Of a stretch of DNA of 64,000 nucleotides, positions 56,401-64,000 are shown one piece after another. The notes under the pieces are model-generated. The model was not told the DNA's origin, did not search any database, and saw nothing but the letters and a program-made list of their open reading frames with translations. Origin of the DNA: Micromussa lordhowensis (taxonomy: Eukaryota > Cnidaria > Anthozoa > Scleractinia > Lobophylliidae); NCBI GenBank assembly GCA_964020085.1, contig OZ026603.1, forward strand, positions 30,051,242-30,115,241. The letters are read 5' to 3'. Made by a program: the position numbers and the translations under genes. Positions within the stretch are counted from its first letter, which is position 1. Each line of letters starts with the position of its first letter.

Positions 56401-56820
56401 CAACATAGCACAACTACAAATAGTGTAATGACTATAAGTATTAGATATAAGAACTTACTTGGCTTTGAACATATTCATGTTGATAAAAGCAAAGTCGTAA
56501 TTTCACGTAATCCTACAATAGATGAACCATCTTTAAGAACATTTAATATTCCAAATAACGCTTTAGGAAAGCAAGTCCTATTTTGGATTTGGGTAAAAGA
56601 CACTCATATGAAACTAATTTTTAGTGGAATTAGTGCTCCAATTATTATTAATAATTTTTTTACTGATAGTAGTGGACTGCCAACTATAAGAAGAATAAAT
56701 GTAGATGATAATCCTTTCACTAAGGTGAGAGGATTGGTAACAAAGAATGTTTGGGATAATAATAGTACAGCATTTGAAAATGTGAAAGAATTTGAAAACA
56801 GTCAAGGAACTATTATATAA
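53464..56820 (+). CDS. Long fibre protein with collagen-like and phage-tail-fibre-like repeats (1118 aa)
   Basis: Begins MGVTNGQLESPSATGKGEKG, runs into a short collagen-like G-x-y stretch (residues 15-28), then at least eight imperfect repeats of about 40-60 residues built on MTGDLNMNNN-ITN and DA-x-TK-YVD (for example SMTGHLNMNNHKISDLED, RPMTGDLNMNNNLITNCG). This repeat is well known from phage tail-fibre shafts, which are trimers. Longer beta-rich inserts at about 120-280 and 680-860 look like side or head domains; the last 160 residues form another beta-rich domain. Likely a vertex fibre for host-cell attachment. Its first 60 residues match those of the next gene, so both probably plug into the same capsid socket. 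Confidence 0.85.
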   Translation: MGVTNGQLESPSATGKGEKGDPGLPGIGFSLTDDGNFDIDSKRLTEVAAPIDKNDAATKEYVDNNLSAIDLSPYLERDGTTSMTGHLNMNNHKISDLEDATNDNDAVPLKQLKEMTTDHRTNYHLQPSFTFYKDFGDKAECTKGSIPIPGHTDHFELLEAPREGAQSGYAYSTVRLVNNLEIDPNYSIVFEIFGYDGTNIVTDGDSDRLLFTNVTGNANIIDFSHDWFSNYAKAYIIFNSSKRDVNIRLQFRYYGSSNSNFKFLFFSRCVKGIQRTSFDHRLFNVKSTDFSGTILNFEPINMNNEKIINIGNPTDPKDATTKEYVDDEDAKQDIAINDLSSRKADRLEVLLLNGSQNMTGNLSMNGNRIFSLPIPTGAQQPVTKTYLESQIASIPQPDLSLYLKVDGSRAMTGDLNIGSKKITDLETQDDVPISDYPNALKDSKMAVNKLYVNENFLKLKGDDYDLKGKRIRNTEPYGVNTFDTNDLVSKAFVLAEISKLPTDVLKLDGSRPMTGDLNMNNNLITNCGRLTMVADGNSPINMNNSYLYGLPNPVSGDDAVNKTYVDNGDNLNLPLNGSRSMTGSLQMGDHAITGISSSSVDDAALTVGDAKSTYLPLLGDRDMEGNLDMANHSIIRLKDPNSSDNTHATNVNYVNRRVTDNNSVLRSFIEYKVSEFEELNIKANRQDNEFSFVMDDDLFKEDDDDITKVRKVDKDYYDINKATYQFKIKYDSAIGYYSTRLTIDLKSLDLGEYTLAFEMYYNDKVDHDEVVVNAVSETLNVSRNNTNTFSDHSRTIVNFHKYGNIGIIDLDIDLTLKYKSGNTYDAETDIFVVLYGVSGHQNDVDSRIWDRFYTIRNKIVYYEASIDMGNRQIKGLSDGNENGDAVNVKQLNETEDNVVKYVDGEIVKVNSEIAKENPTINENKNLVELIVKYILSNDSKISLIKDLYFSDSNEGKTPNTYAFVTTGDNKGDLTFYYVFQHSTTTNSVMTISIRYKNLLGFEHIHVDKSKVVISRNPTIDEPSLRTFNIPNNALGKQVLFWIWVKDTHMKLIFSGISAPIIINNFFTDSSGLPTIRRINVDDNPFTKVRGLVTKNVWDNNSTAFENVKEFENSQGTII

Positions 56821-56838
56821 ATAAATATATATATATAT

Positions 56839-57603
56839 ATGGGGTTTACTAATGGACAACATGACAAACCATCAACGACAGGAAAAGTAGAAAAGGTTAA
56901 AAAAGGAATAGGCATAAAATTAACTCCAGACAACCATTTCCATTTACAAAACAAGAGATTAACTAACATTTCCGCTCCAATGGATGATCACGACGCAACC
57001 ACTAAACGTTTCGTATCTGATTTATTAAAGACAAAAGCAGCAACTACATACGTTAACAATGAACTAGCTAAAAAGACTAACTCATCAGCTTTAAAGGATT
57101 ACGCTTTAATTACTGATTTAGGAACTTTAGCAATCGAATTCAATGATGCATTAAAAAGCAAAGTCGATTACAATGATTTAGAGACTAAGACGCAAGATAA
57201 TAATTTAGCAGCTAATACGCAAAAAACATACCCATTCATCACCGTCTATGCAGAAGAGAATGGACCACTGATTAAAGGTTCTCTCCAATGGAGTTTCGGT
57301 AATGGATGTGAGCGAAATAAGCAATATGGTTGGCCTAGTCCTGTAGACGGTAAAATAGTTCGTGGTAGCATTTGTGTTTGTGCTGGCAATCATCAAGCAT
57401 CCGAAGTGATCGTTGGCTTAGTTCTTAATGGCACGGATAAAGATTTAAAAATTGTCAAATCTGTGGATGAATGGTCAAAGATGACTATTTTCAGCGATCC
57501 GATTACGATACGAGCGGGCGACAGGATCAATTTTCGAAGCAAAACATCGAATTCTTCTGTAACACACGCGATGGTAAACTTATTGATTCAAATTGATGTC
57601 TAG
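56839..57603 (+). CDS. Short fibre protein sharing the long fibre's anchor (254 aa)
   Basis: MGFTNGQHDKPSTTGKVEK, then LTPDNHFHLQNKRLTNISAP and DATTKRFV correspond to the start and first shaft repeat of the 53464 protein. A coiled-coil-like shaft (about 65-125) leads to a C-terminal beta-rich knob of about 125 residues (FITVYAEENGPLIKGSLQW to AMVNLLIQIDV). The knob is unlike that of the long fibre, so the two may bind different receptors. ATG directly follows a TA-dinucleotide run. Confidence 0.85.
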   Translation: MGFTNGQHDKPSTTGKVEKVKKGIGIKLTPDNHFHLQNKRLTNISAPMDDHDATTKRFVSDLLKTKAATTYVNNELAKKTNSSALKDYALITDLGTLAIEFNDALKSKVDYNDLETKTQDNNLAANTQKTYPFITVYAEENGPLIKGSLQWSFGNGCERNKQYGWPSPVDGKIVRGSICVCAGNHQASEVIVGLVLNGTDKDLKIVKSVDEWSKMTIFSDPITIRAGDRINFRSKTSNSSVTHAMVNLLIQIDV

Positions 57604-57615
57604 TATGAAAATATA

Positions 57616-57752
57616 TGAAGCGTGTCTGATGCAAATGAGTTTCAGACACGTCAGATATTTGAAACGCTTCATCCACCCACGCTAAATTAATGGCTTGCCT
57701 GATGCGCATGGGTGGATGAACCGTGTCTTATATGTGAAGCGTGGGTGGATGG
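57616..57752. repeat. Nested inverted repeats with alternative pairings after the short fibre gene
   Basis: cgtgtctga (57621-57629) pairs with tcagacacg (57642-57650). tgaagcgt (57616-57623) pairs with acgcttca (57664-57671). The word ttcatccaccca (57668-57679) can pair with either tgggtggatgaa (57709-57720) or, extended as catccacccacgc, with gcgtgggtggatg (57739-57751). The arrangement may be a terminator, an RNA switch or a decayed foldback repeat. Confidence 0.75.
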
Positions 57753-57849
57753 AAAAAAGTGCACCACATGCTCGAGAAAACCGGGTTGGTGCAATATAAA
57801 TATTCCAATTGAATTGAGTAGAGAAACAGCGAGCAAATGGTGGTGCTTT

Positions 57850-58098
57850 TGGAGGTGGGGAATGGCCGCCCCTGAATCCTGATACGGCACGTGCAGGCGC
57901 TTGTTAGGGATAGTAGGGTGAGACCGTCTACGGTGATAACCCTCGGGTGAACCCGTCCCGGCCCAGTAGATAACTGGGGGTGCTCAGAGGTCTTTCGGGA
58001 TCTCAAACACGCGAGCGACAGCCGCCTTGTCAGCGGCGCGAAAGTCCTAGCCGAGACTAGGCAAGTAACAGCCACCGAGCACCCCCGACCAGGGTTTT
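57850..58098 (+). ncRNA. Candidate structured non-coding RNA, GC-rich, ending in TTTT
   Basis: A sharply GC-rich island in an AT-rich element, without an open frame matching its neighbours. By hand it folds as: gggat/gtccc (57907/57955) enclosing agggt/accct with an accg-tcta-cggt tip and cggg-tgaa-cccg; cccagt/actggg (57962/57973); and a perfect 10-bp stem gggggtgctc (57976-57985) with gagcaccccc (58077-58086) that closes three hairpins, gaggtc/gatctc, gccgc/gcggc and cctag/ctagg. A T4 run follows at 58095, as for Pol III transcripts. No A/B box was found, and I recognise no RNA family. It could instead be the leader of the gene at 58149, which lacks the usual start box. Confidence 0.5.
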
Positions 58099-58148
58099 GT
58101 CATTTTTTGTCACGCATTTTAGAAAAATTTATCTTATCCAAAGAATAG

Positions 58149-58409
58149 ATGGATATCAAAAGTTTATCTTCTTTGATAGATGAAAGTAGAAAGTTTATTA
58201 AAATTTCTCTCGAAAAGAGGGGAAAAAAATCAATCACATCTTTTGAAAAGTTTGAAGGTTTTAATTTAAAAGATTGGAAGAAAAAGTTAGCATGTAACGG
58301 TTTTATTAGAGACCAAACTGTAAACCTACAAGGTGATCAAACTGAAAAAATATATGATGAATTAATCCAAATGGGCTATGATAGTGATCAAATTGTTTTT
58401 AATTTATAA
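58149..58409 (+). CDS. Small unrecognised protein (86 aa)
   Basis: MDIKSLSSLIDESRKFIKIS begins a helical, Lys-rich protein with a possible small globular part (FNLKDWKKKLACNGFI, EKIYDELIQMGYDSDQIVF). Unlike its neighbours it has no TATATA box at its ATG (upstream is ccaaagaatag); instead the GC-rich structured segment ends 50 bases before it. It is followed after 18 bases by a gene that does have the box. Function unknown. Confidence 0.65.
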   Translation: MDIKSLSSLIDESRKFIKISLEKRGKKSITSFEKFEGFNLKDWKKKLACNGFIRDQTVNLQGDQTEKIYDELIQMGYDSDQIVFNL

Positions 58410-58427
58410 ATATAATAAAATAATATA

Positions 58428-58910
58428 ATGGCGGCTAAAAAGAATATTTTCGATTGGAATCATATTTCAGACAAATTATCGACTGATGAAGTAGACGAAC
58501 TTAAGTCTTATTATCTAAGCTATCATAGGAAATGTTGGGCCTTCAAAAGGGCTTACAAACGATTCAAATTGCTCAAATTCATTGGTAATTCACTCTCTAT
58601 TCTGACCGCTTCAGGTGGGATTGCTAGCGCTATTGCTACTGGTGGTATAAGTCTAATAGCGATTAGTACAGTGGCATTATTAGTTAAAGGATACATGGAA
58701 CACAAAGGTTTAGACTTAAAAATTCAAAATTGTACCTATGCCTATCAAAGTTACCAGCATTTGTTAATAATGATTCGAGAAGCGATGCGCTCAGGTGATC
58801 TTAACCGAGAAAGTTTAATTAATCAAATGACAAGTGTTGACAATTTTGTGATTGATAATAGTCCAATTGTTGATAAATATTTAAAGATGTATGACGCTAA
58901 AATGTCCTGA
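58428..58910 (+). CDS. Small membrane protein with hydrophobic hairpin (160 aa)
   Basis: Charged helical start, a Trp/Lys-rich segment (CWAFKRAYKRFKLLKF), then a Gly/Ala/Ile-rich hydrophobic stretch (about 51-87; SGGIASAIATGGISLIAIST) long enough for two short membrane helices, then helices to the end. ATG follows aaaataatata. Last gene before the right TIR. Proteins of this shape occur near the ends of other cnidarian Polintons as far as I recall; role unknown, perhaps membrane remodelling or host control. Confidence 0.7.
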   Translation: MAAKKNIFDWNHISDKLSTDEVDELKSYYLSYHRKCWAFKRAYKRFKLLKFIGNSLSILTASGGIASAIATGGISLIAISTVALLVKGYMEHKGLDLKIQNCTYAYQSYQHLLIMIREAMRSGDLNRESLINQMTSVDNFVIDNSPIVDKYLKMYDAKMS

Positions 58911-58919
58911 AATGCTAAT

Positions 58920-59152
58920 TGAGAACAATCTAAATTTTACTATATCCTACACTATCCTACGCATTTCAGGCATTTTTGTGCGTAAAATAGTATGTCTAAT
59001 TTTTACGATATCTACGCTACTTACACTACCTACGCATAACTACGCTGTTTTAGTGTATTATATCATATATTTTAGACTCAGATTTTTACACTAACTACGC
59101 TGAGATGCGTAAAATCCAGAAATGTCCTAGTTCCCCCATTTCCTACACTACT
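58920..59152 (-). repeat. Polinton right terminal inverted repeat
   Basis: Mirror copy of the left repeat, ending ccatttcctacactact before the CAGCAT duplication. Its inner edge lies only nine bases beyond the stop of the last gene (58910). Confidence 0.95.
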
Positions 59153-59158
59153 CAGCAT

Positions 59159-60012
59159 AAGTGGTAAGTTAATATACAATTATGTGCAGGGTAACTACGA
59201 TAAAATGAGCATTTCTAATAAAATAATATAGCGAGTTTTTATTGTTGTTAACCCAGGCAAGTTTCATGTCGAGTAGAATTAATGCAGTCTGTGGAAATGA
59301 AAATCAAACATATTTAACTGATACTTTTAGCGATTAAAACTTTTATCCTCTTTAACAACACATTTTTGTGCATATGAGGCAATATTTTTGGCTTAATAGG
59401 GAAATTCTTCAAAATAAGCATTTTCAATATTTTGACCGGTCAAAAACGAGACATGACCGAGCTAAAATTGGTTTGGCCGGTCAACATGACCAGCCACCGT
59501 TCAAAATTATTTTGAGCCCTGTACTAATGAAATCGCTTTTAGAAATTTTAATTTGTAATTGTGCACATGCATTCATTGGTTCATTGCAACATTTTGTGGT
59601 TTTAAAGTCACATGAAGGTCAGTTTCCTTTCATAAGTGTTCTAGAGAATTTGATTATCCAGTATTATTTCTAAATCTTCCTCAAAACATTAGAGAAACTA
59701 GAAAACGTTGCCATTGCATGAACGACCTCTGGCCACTGCACTCTAATGGTTAATAGTATACGAGTAGCTCAGCCAATCAGATTGCAGCATTTGCATTTAG
59801 TATACTTGTACTAAAACGCAATACACACACAGTACAATGTACATGTTTTGTGTTTCTTAAAAATTATTCACTGCATGTACAACCATAGTTCATATGCTTT
59901 GCTCCGACGATTATTGGCTGCTAATATTGGTACACGGCTATTTACTTGAATAACCAACATACTTTTTACATAATTATACTAACAGCAACATATTTTTTTA
60001 CATAATACTAAC
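59159..60012. other. Intron DNA and remainder of the old transposon
   Basis: 59159-59521 is the right part of the CAGGGCTC element; 59528-60012 is LIN37 intron sequence with no gene or clear repeat that I can see. Confidence 0.6.
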
Positions 60013-63000
60013 ACTGTGTGTCGCAGAAGACATGCCACTTTCTTGGCTGCTTGATGGAGAGTCAGCATCTTGGTTGCCTTCCTGTGAATCAGATGATTTT
60101 GTTCCATATGGTTTATTCTGCATCCAGGCTCGTGCTAGGGCGTACAGTGGTGGGTCTTCATTGAATTGGGCAAAATCCACACTGCGGTCAAACAACTTCA
60201 TAACAAAACTAAAAAGAAAGTTTAATACACCTGAATAATACACCTGAATATAGAATGTAATATTGCCATATGTACTAAGGCCACCGTGTAAATGAAAGCA
60301 ATCTGGAATATTGGAATAGTTAGCAGCTCTCCACAGGATGTAAACGGCAAGGGATCTCAGACAAAACGAAAGAAACAAACCTTTTCTTAACAAGTTTACT
60401 TTACAGTACAAGAAGAAACTTGATATACTAGATGTATTAGCTTTAAAAATGTCCAGAGTGAACAAAGATGAAGGGCTTACCTTGCTATACAGAAGAATCG
60501 TCCAGATTTTCCAAGATCAAAAGCCAAAGTAGAAAAACAAAGATCAAAATCAGAGAAAGCTACTAAAGGTAAGACAATACTAAGTAGAAAGAGGAGGATG
60601 AACATGGGTTCTGTTCAGATGTTTCCCCTTGCCACACACTTCTCTACTTGTTTTCACACACCCTTTCTCACTTCAGTCTAGGATGAGTAATTAGTAATAG
60701 CTCAATTAGTTCAGTTCTCCAACTTTCCAACCCGTCTTAATCATCTGTCTGTGGTACCGTTCTCTGAGTTCCCTCCCTGTACCCAGCGGTGACCAAGTAC
60801 ATTGCAAAACACTTGTTGATAGGGCTGCAATGATGCAATTACATGTGCATTGTACATGATTGCATTTTTTTGTTCTTTGCATGTATGATATTGTTCATGA
60901 GGCCAATGTATTGTGGTACGCATCATATGATGGGAAAATGAATTGCCGCAGCCCTACTTATCAAATATCAACTTGAAGTTGATCATGCAAATTACTCCTG
61001 TAGCAGATCTGGGAAAAGCGGACAGTTTGAACATAAGCCCTTTGTCAGAGGCAAGTGAAGGATTGTGGGTTACGTGGGTTCTATTGTACACTGGTCTGAT
61101 ATATCGAGTCACTTTGTTGGATGAGGCATGGTAACTGAGAAAGTTTGGCTAAACCAGTTATAAATAGCTAAAAGTGTTTACTAATATTGTGGAGAGCTTA
61201 AGTGTTGATTTGAAAACTAAATTTTAATTCTTAATTGCAAGCACTTACGATTCTGACTAGTGCCATCTCCATCTGTAGAGAAACATGTACAATTTAGAAA
61301 TAATCACAATGAAGTTTTTGAAAATCAATTGTAGTGATTTTTACATTAAAATCATTTACACTAATGTACTCCTTTAGAATAATAATTAGTACATGTTCCT
61401 TACTGACCGTCATATCCTATATCTTTCTTGCGTCTTTTCCTTGGGGTTTTCCCTACAAGAGAAAACAAGAAACATGTCAGAAATGATGATCAAGTTACCA
61501 ACTTGAACTACATGTAAAAAAAATGAATTACAATATTTAGAGAGAAAGCCACATGAGCTTTAGCTGGTTTTCATGCGGTCTTGGATTGGAGATGTTAGTT
61601 TTTGTTGAGGGAGGAAAACTTGAGAACACAGAGAAAAACCCTCGGAGCAAGGCGAAAACCAACAATAAATGCAGCCCATACATGGCACCGGGCTGGAATT
61701 GAACCTGGGCCACATTGCTGGGAGGCGAGCACTCTCACCACTACGCCATCCTTGCTTCCAAACTAGAAGTTCATTTCTTTACAAATTTGGAATGTTGCCG
61801 CCCAATGTTCCACTGCTGAATGGCAGGAACCCTGTTCAAATTTGATTTCTGATCTATTCCCAGGTGAGACGTAGTGTCTTATTTAAGCAACCATATTTGA
61901 AATGAAGATCATGGAAACTGAACCAGATGTTTTAATTTGACAAAGTCTAAAGACTTTAAGCTTACAGTACACCCTATGACTAAATCAAAAGTACCATGAA
62001 TATCATTTCATTACAATTTTATCTTGTACATAAGCTTACAAAGGATCTCTCATACTCATTATTAACAAGTTTTTATCATTTCCCTGTAAATATTCAAATA
62101 AAAGGTTTACTTACGTACTTACTTTATTTATTTTATTTATTTATTTATTAAACTTCGCCTTCTGGATAAACTATTAACAAACAAGACAACGTAAACAAAA
62201 TATAAACAAATACTGGGTTAAGGCAGGGTGTCCACAACAGCTGACGCCAATTACTGTGGGCCCAAGATTAACAAAGTTCTCTCTGAAAGGTTGCGTGGCG
62301 TACTACATTTTAAGCAGACAGATTTCCAGGTTCTACGGTCCTCAATATCGAAGCGCGAGATAAGTGCATCTTTGTAATATGAGGAGAGCATAGATTTATT
62401 ATGGCGAGCTTACTATGGCGAGCTTATGGCGAACTTATTATGGCGAGCTTACCTGAGGCACTCCTGTATTTGACATAGGGATAGCATGAAAAGAAGAAAA
62501 CAGAATTTGTAGTACTGACAATTGACAAACATCACATGCAAATATCTACAACAAACATTACATGTAACACTGCAAAGCGGATGAGAACCTCAGGTACTTC
62601 TTCCACAAAGAATATCAAATTTCCTTGGGATGAAAGTAGTAGTATAGGTTCCAAATTACCCCACACACGCAGTGCGGTCTCCATTTCCCCCACGAAAAGC
62701 TTGTCTGTTAGCCAAACCATTTGAGCATTTTGTTTCGTACCACGTGTTTCGGGGTGCAAGTGAGTTCAAAGTACGGAGCTTGATACTGTGAACAGTGGGT
62801 GAAGTCACAGGAAATGAACCAATGAGGAAACAGGATTTGGGGCACGCAGTGCTTTCAATGAGATTTGAAGTAGGTGGCTACCTCAGAACAGCACCTGCCA
62901 GAGTAATATGAGAAGCCCAGGAGAATTTCTCTTTGGAGAATTTTTAAAAGTTAAATATATCCACAAAATTTTTTATTCTCTCATCAGAGGGGGTATCTCC

Positions 63001-63818
63001 CTTTCCATGATGTCAGCCCACCAAAGAGGAGGGGGAGGGGAGGGGAGGAGGAGGGAATATCCCCCCATTTCCATGATGTCAGCCTACAGAGGATCATCTG
63101 ATAGAGGGGGAGGGTGTATCCCCTCTTGCCACAATGTCATCGGATAGAGCGGGAGGGGGTATCTTCTCTTGCCATGACATCAAAATCCCCCCCTTTTCAG
63201 TGCACCAACTTTCTGCCCTCTTTTCTTTTACGCCACCGTTTCAGTGAGCCCACCATTTTACCCACTTTTCCCTTACACCACTTTTTCAGTAAGCCCACCT
63301 TTTTACCCACTTTGTGGCTCATTTCTGGTGTTTTCTCGAACTCTTATATGGGTGGCCATTTTGAATAAATTAATTCCAGGGTAATTTGGAACCTATACTA
63401 CTACTATGAATCAGAAAGAAAGTTAAAGATGGGAGAGAACCTCAAACACTGAGCTGAGGAAAAGGGAGAAAAGAGAAGTGTTTTTTGTACTCTACTCACA
63501 AAACCATACTCCTCAACTTCATTACTGCTTGTAGCTCTAGACAGACAAAGTCCATGACTCTAGCTGGCCCAATCATAATCGTTTACTTAATCAGACCGAT
63601 ACTGACCTTTTAGTTGGAGTCGACGGTGGTGGCATTTCAAATGACACAGTGCTGCAAAACAAGCAAGCAAATTTCAGTTCACAAATACTTATTTGGGAAC
63701 GAATACTGATAGCTACGGATGATAGAAAGAAAGACAGAGTTGTAAAACTGTGAAAATTAACACATTAAGCTATGGGTCAGCTTACCCTCCTACTGTAGAA
63801 CTGGTCTCATCCTCACTG
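60013..63818 (-). CDS. LIN37: LIN37 (DREAM/MuvB subunit), 5' exons upstream of the Polinton; start off the window
   Basis: Exons on the minus strand: 63786-63818, 63607-63651, an 11-base microexon 62453-62463, 61408-61452, 61245-61272 and 60013-60208. Read in phase: [54 protein letters not shown], then [20 protein letters not shown] and [13 protein letters not shown]. The basic KRRKK stretch followed by [12 protein letters not shown] and the RAWM box identifies LIN37, whose conserved core binds LIN52/LIN54-containing MuvB and helps DREAM repress genes in quiescent cells. The 61245 donor is weak; a better GTAAGT four bases earlier works only with an extra 82-base exon, 60481-60562, that also has good borders and keeps the frame, so alternative splicing is possible. 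The intron after 60013 holds the Polinton. Confidence 0.78.
61590..61765 (-). repeat. tRNA-derived SINE (minus strand)
   Basis: On the minus strand: A box ggcgtagtggtgagagtgc, B box caggttcaattccag, then a body with ggttttcgccttgctccgag and caagttttcctccctcaac. The body with its two phrases repeated in many coral SINEs marks it as a retroposon and not a tRNA gene. Confidence 0.65.
62470..63600. other. LIN37 intron with low-complexity repeats
   Basis: 62990-63180 repeats ccatgatgtcagcc and G-rich words (agggggagggg); 63190-63320 repeats cccacctttttaccc-like words. Short frames here are rich in Gly/Arg or Phe/Pro and not credible as genes. Confidence 0.6.
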
Positions 63819-64000
63819 CTGTTGAGTGAAAACAAATAATACAAAGAGAATAAAACAGTATAAACATACTCCTGCCTATTAAGAGAGCAGACTCTGTGTA
63901 CCAGTAATTCCTATTGGGCAATTCCAGTTATTTATATAACATGCACAAAAATATAATTATGTTTTTCACTCAAATAGGCCATTTCCGAGTTACCTAAAGC

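Larger units (their letters stand above)
38868..59152. mobile_element. Complete Polinton/Maverick (20,285 bp)
   Basis: Bounded by 233-bp terminal inverted repeats (38868-39100, 58920-59152) and by a perfect 6-bp target duplication CAGCAT (38862-38867, 59153-59158); 6 bp is the Polinton hallmark. It carries the expected set: protein-primed DNA polymerase B, retroviral-type integrase with chromodomain, adenain-like protease, FtsK/HerA packaging ATPase and jelly-roll capsid genes. Genes leftward of 52393 are on the minus strand (one small exception at 46670) and those rightward of 52464 on the plus strand, diverging from a 70-bp spacer. It is clearly more AT-rich than the surroundings. Identical TIRs and open genes argue for recent insertion. 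Confidence 0.97.
38026..59521. mobile_element. Old hAT-like element split by the Polinton
   Basis: Left end CAGGGCTCAAAATAA at 38026 and right end TTATTTTGAGCCCTG ending at 59521 form inverted ends with about 100 bp of diverged similarity behind them (both contain tttgaccggtcaa). The target duplication TACTAA flanks both sides (38020-38025, 59522-59527). Removing the Polinton leaves about 1.2 kb without coding capacity. It gives the order of events: this element entered the LIN37 intron first, the Polinton second. Confidence 0.75.

Noticed and set aside
57850..58098. Group I intron, hammerhead, HDV-like ribozyme, or known viral IRES in the GC-rich segment
   Set aside because: Short words resemble parts of these (for example ctagccgag, ctgatg), but their order or the required core (GACUA before AGUCC; CUGAUGA with GAAA; nested pseudoknot) is not present. 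Left as an unassigned structured RNA.
38868..59152. Classification as a free virus contig or contamination
   Set aside because: TIRs, the CAGCAT duplication and continuous host sequence with in-phase LIN37 exons on both sides show a genomic insertion.

Overview
This is animal nuclear DNA. Its genes have introns with GT/AG borders, lie in long AT-rich non-coding stretches, and are surrounded by many short palindromic transposons and tRNA-derived SINEs. The repeat style and the TMEM272-like genes suggest a cnidarian, most likely a stony coral; this is inferred from the sequence, not from a search.

Host genes are all on the minus strand. (1) 92-4687 holds five exons of an EAG/ERG-type (KCNH) voltage-gated K+ channel: S1-S3, S4-pore-S6, C-linker and cyclic-nucleotide-binding fold; its 3' end runs off the left edge. 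(2) 11349-17785 is a complete 4-exon gene and (3) 21426-31985 a complete 5-exon gene for two paralogous TMEM272-like four-helix membrane proteins with N-terminal PPxY motifs. (4) LIN37, a subunit of the DREAM/MuvB cell-cycle repressor, runs from the right edge down to 35205.

One LIN37 intron (37901-60012) contains an old DNA transposon with CAGGGCTC ends (38026-59521). Into that has jumped a complete 20,285-bp Polinton/Maverick (38868-59152), with identical 233-bp terminal inverted repeats and a perfect 6-bp target duplication, CAGCAT. All of its large genes are open, so the insertion looks recent.

The Polinton is in effect an integrated virus. Leftward genes (52393 down to 39115) encode a conserved PPxY virion protein, a penton-like minor capsid protein, a basic core-like protein, the probable major capsid protein, an acidic-tailed protein, a minor virion protein, an adenain-like protease, two zinc-ribbon proteins (one fused to a parvovirus-type phospholipase A2), a chromodomain integrase, a small zinc-finger protein, protein-primed DNA polymerase B, an acidic Ser/Glu protein and a homologue of the poxvirus/NCLDV late transcription factor VLTF3. 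Rightward genes (52464-58910) encode the packaging ATPase, a small acidic protein, two fibre proteins sharing one N-terminal anchor, and two small proteins.

Three features of its expression stand out. Nearly every gene starts at an AT-rich TATATA-like box touching its ATG, which fits the element carrying its own late factor. The only large genes lacking the box, the protease and the integrase, each lie just beyond a poly(A) run that ends the preceding gene in another frame, suggesting expression by slippage or frameshifting. A GC-rich, highly foldable 250-bp non-coding segment before 58149 looks like a structured RNA.
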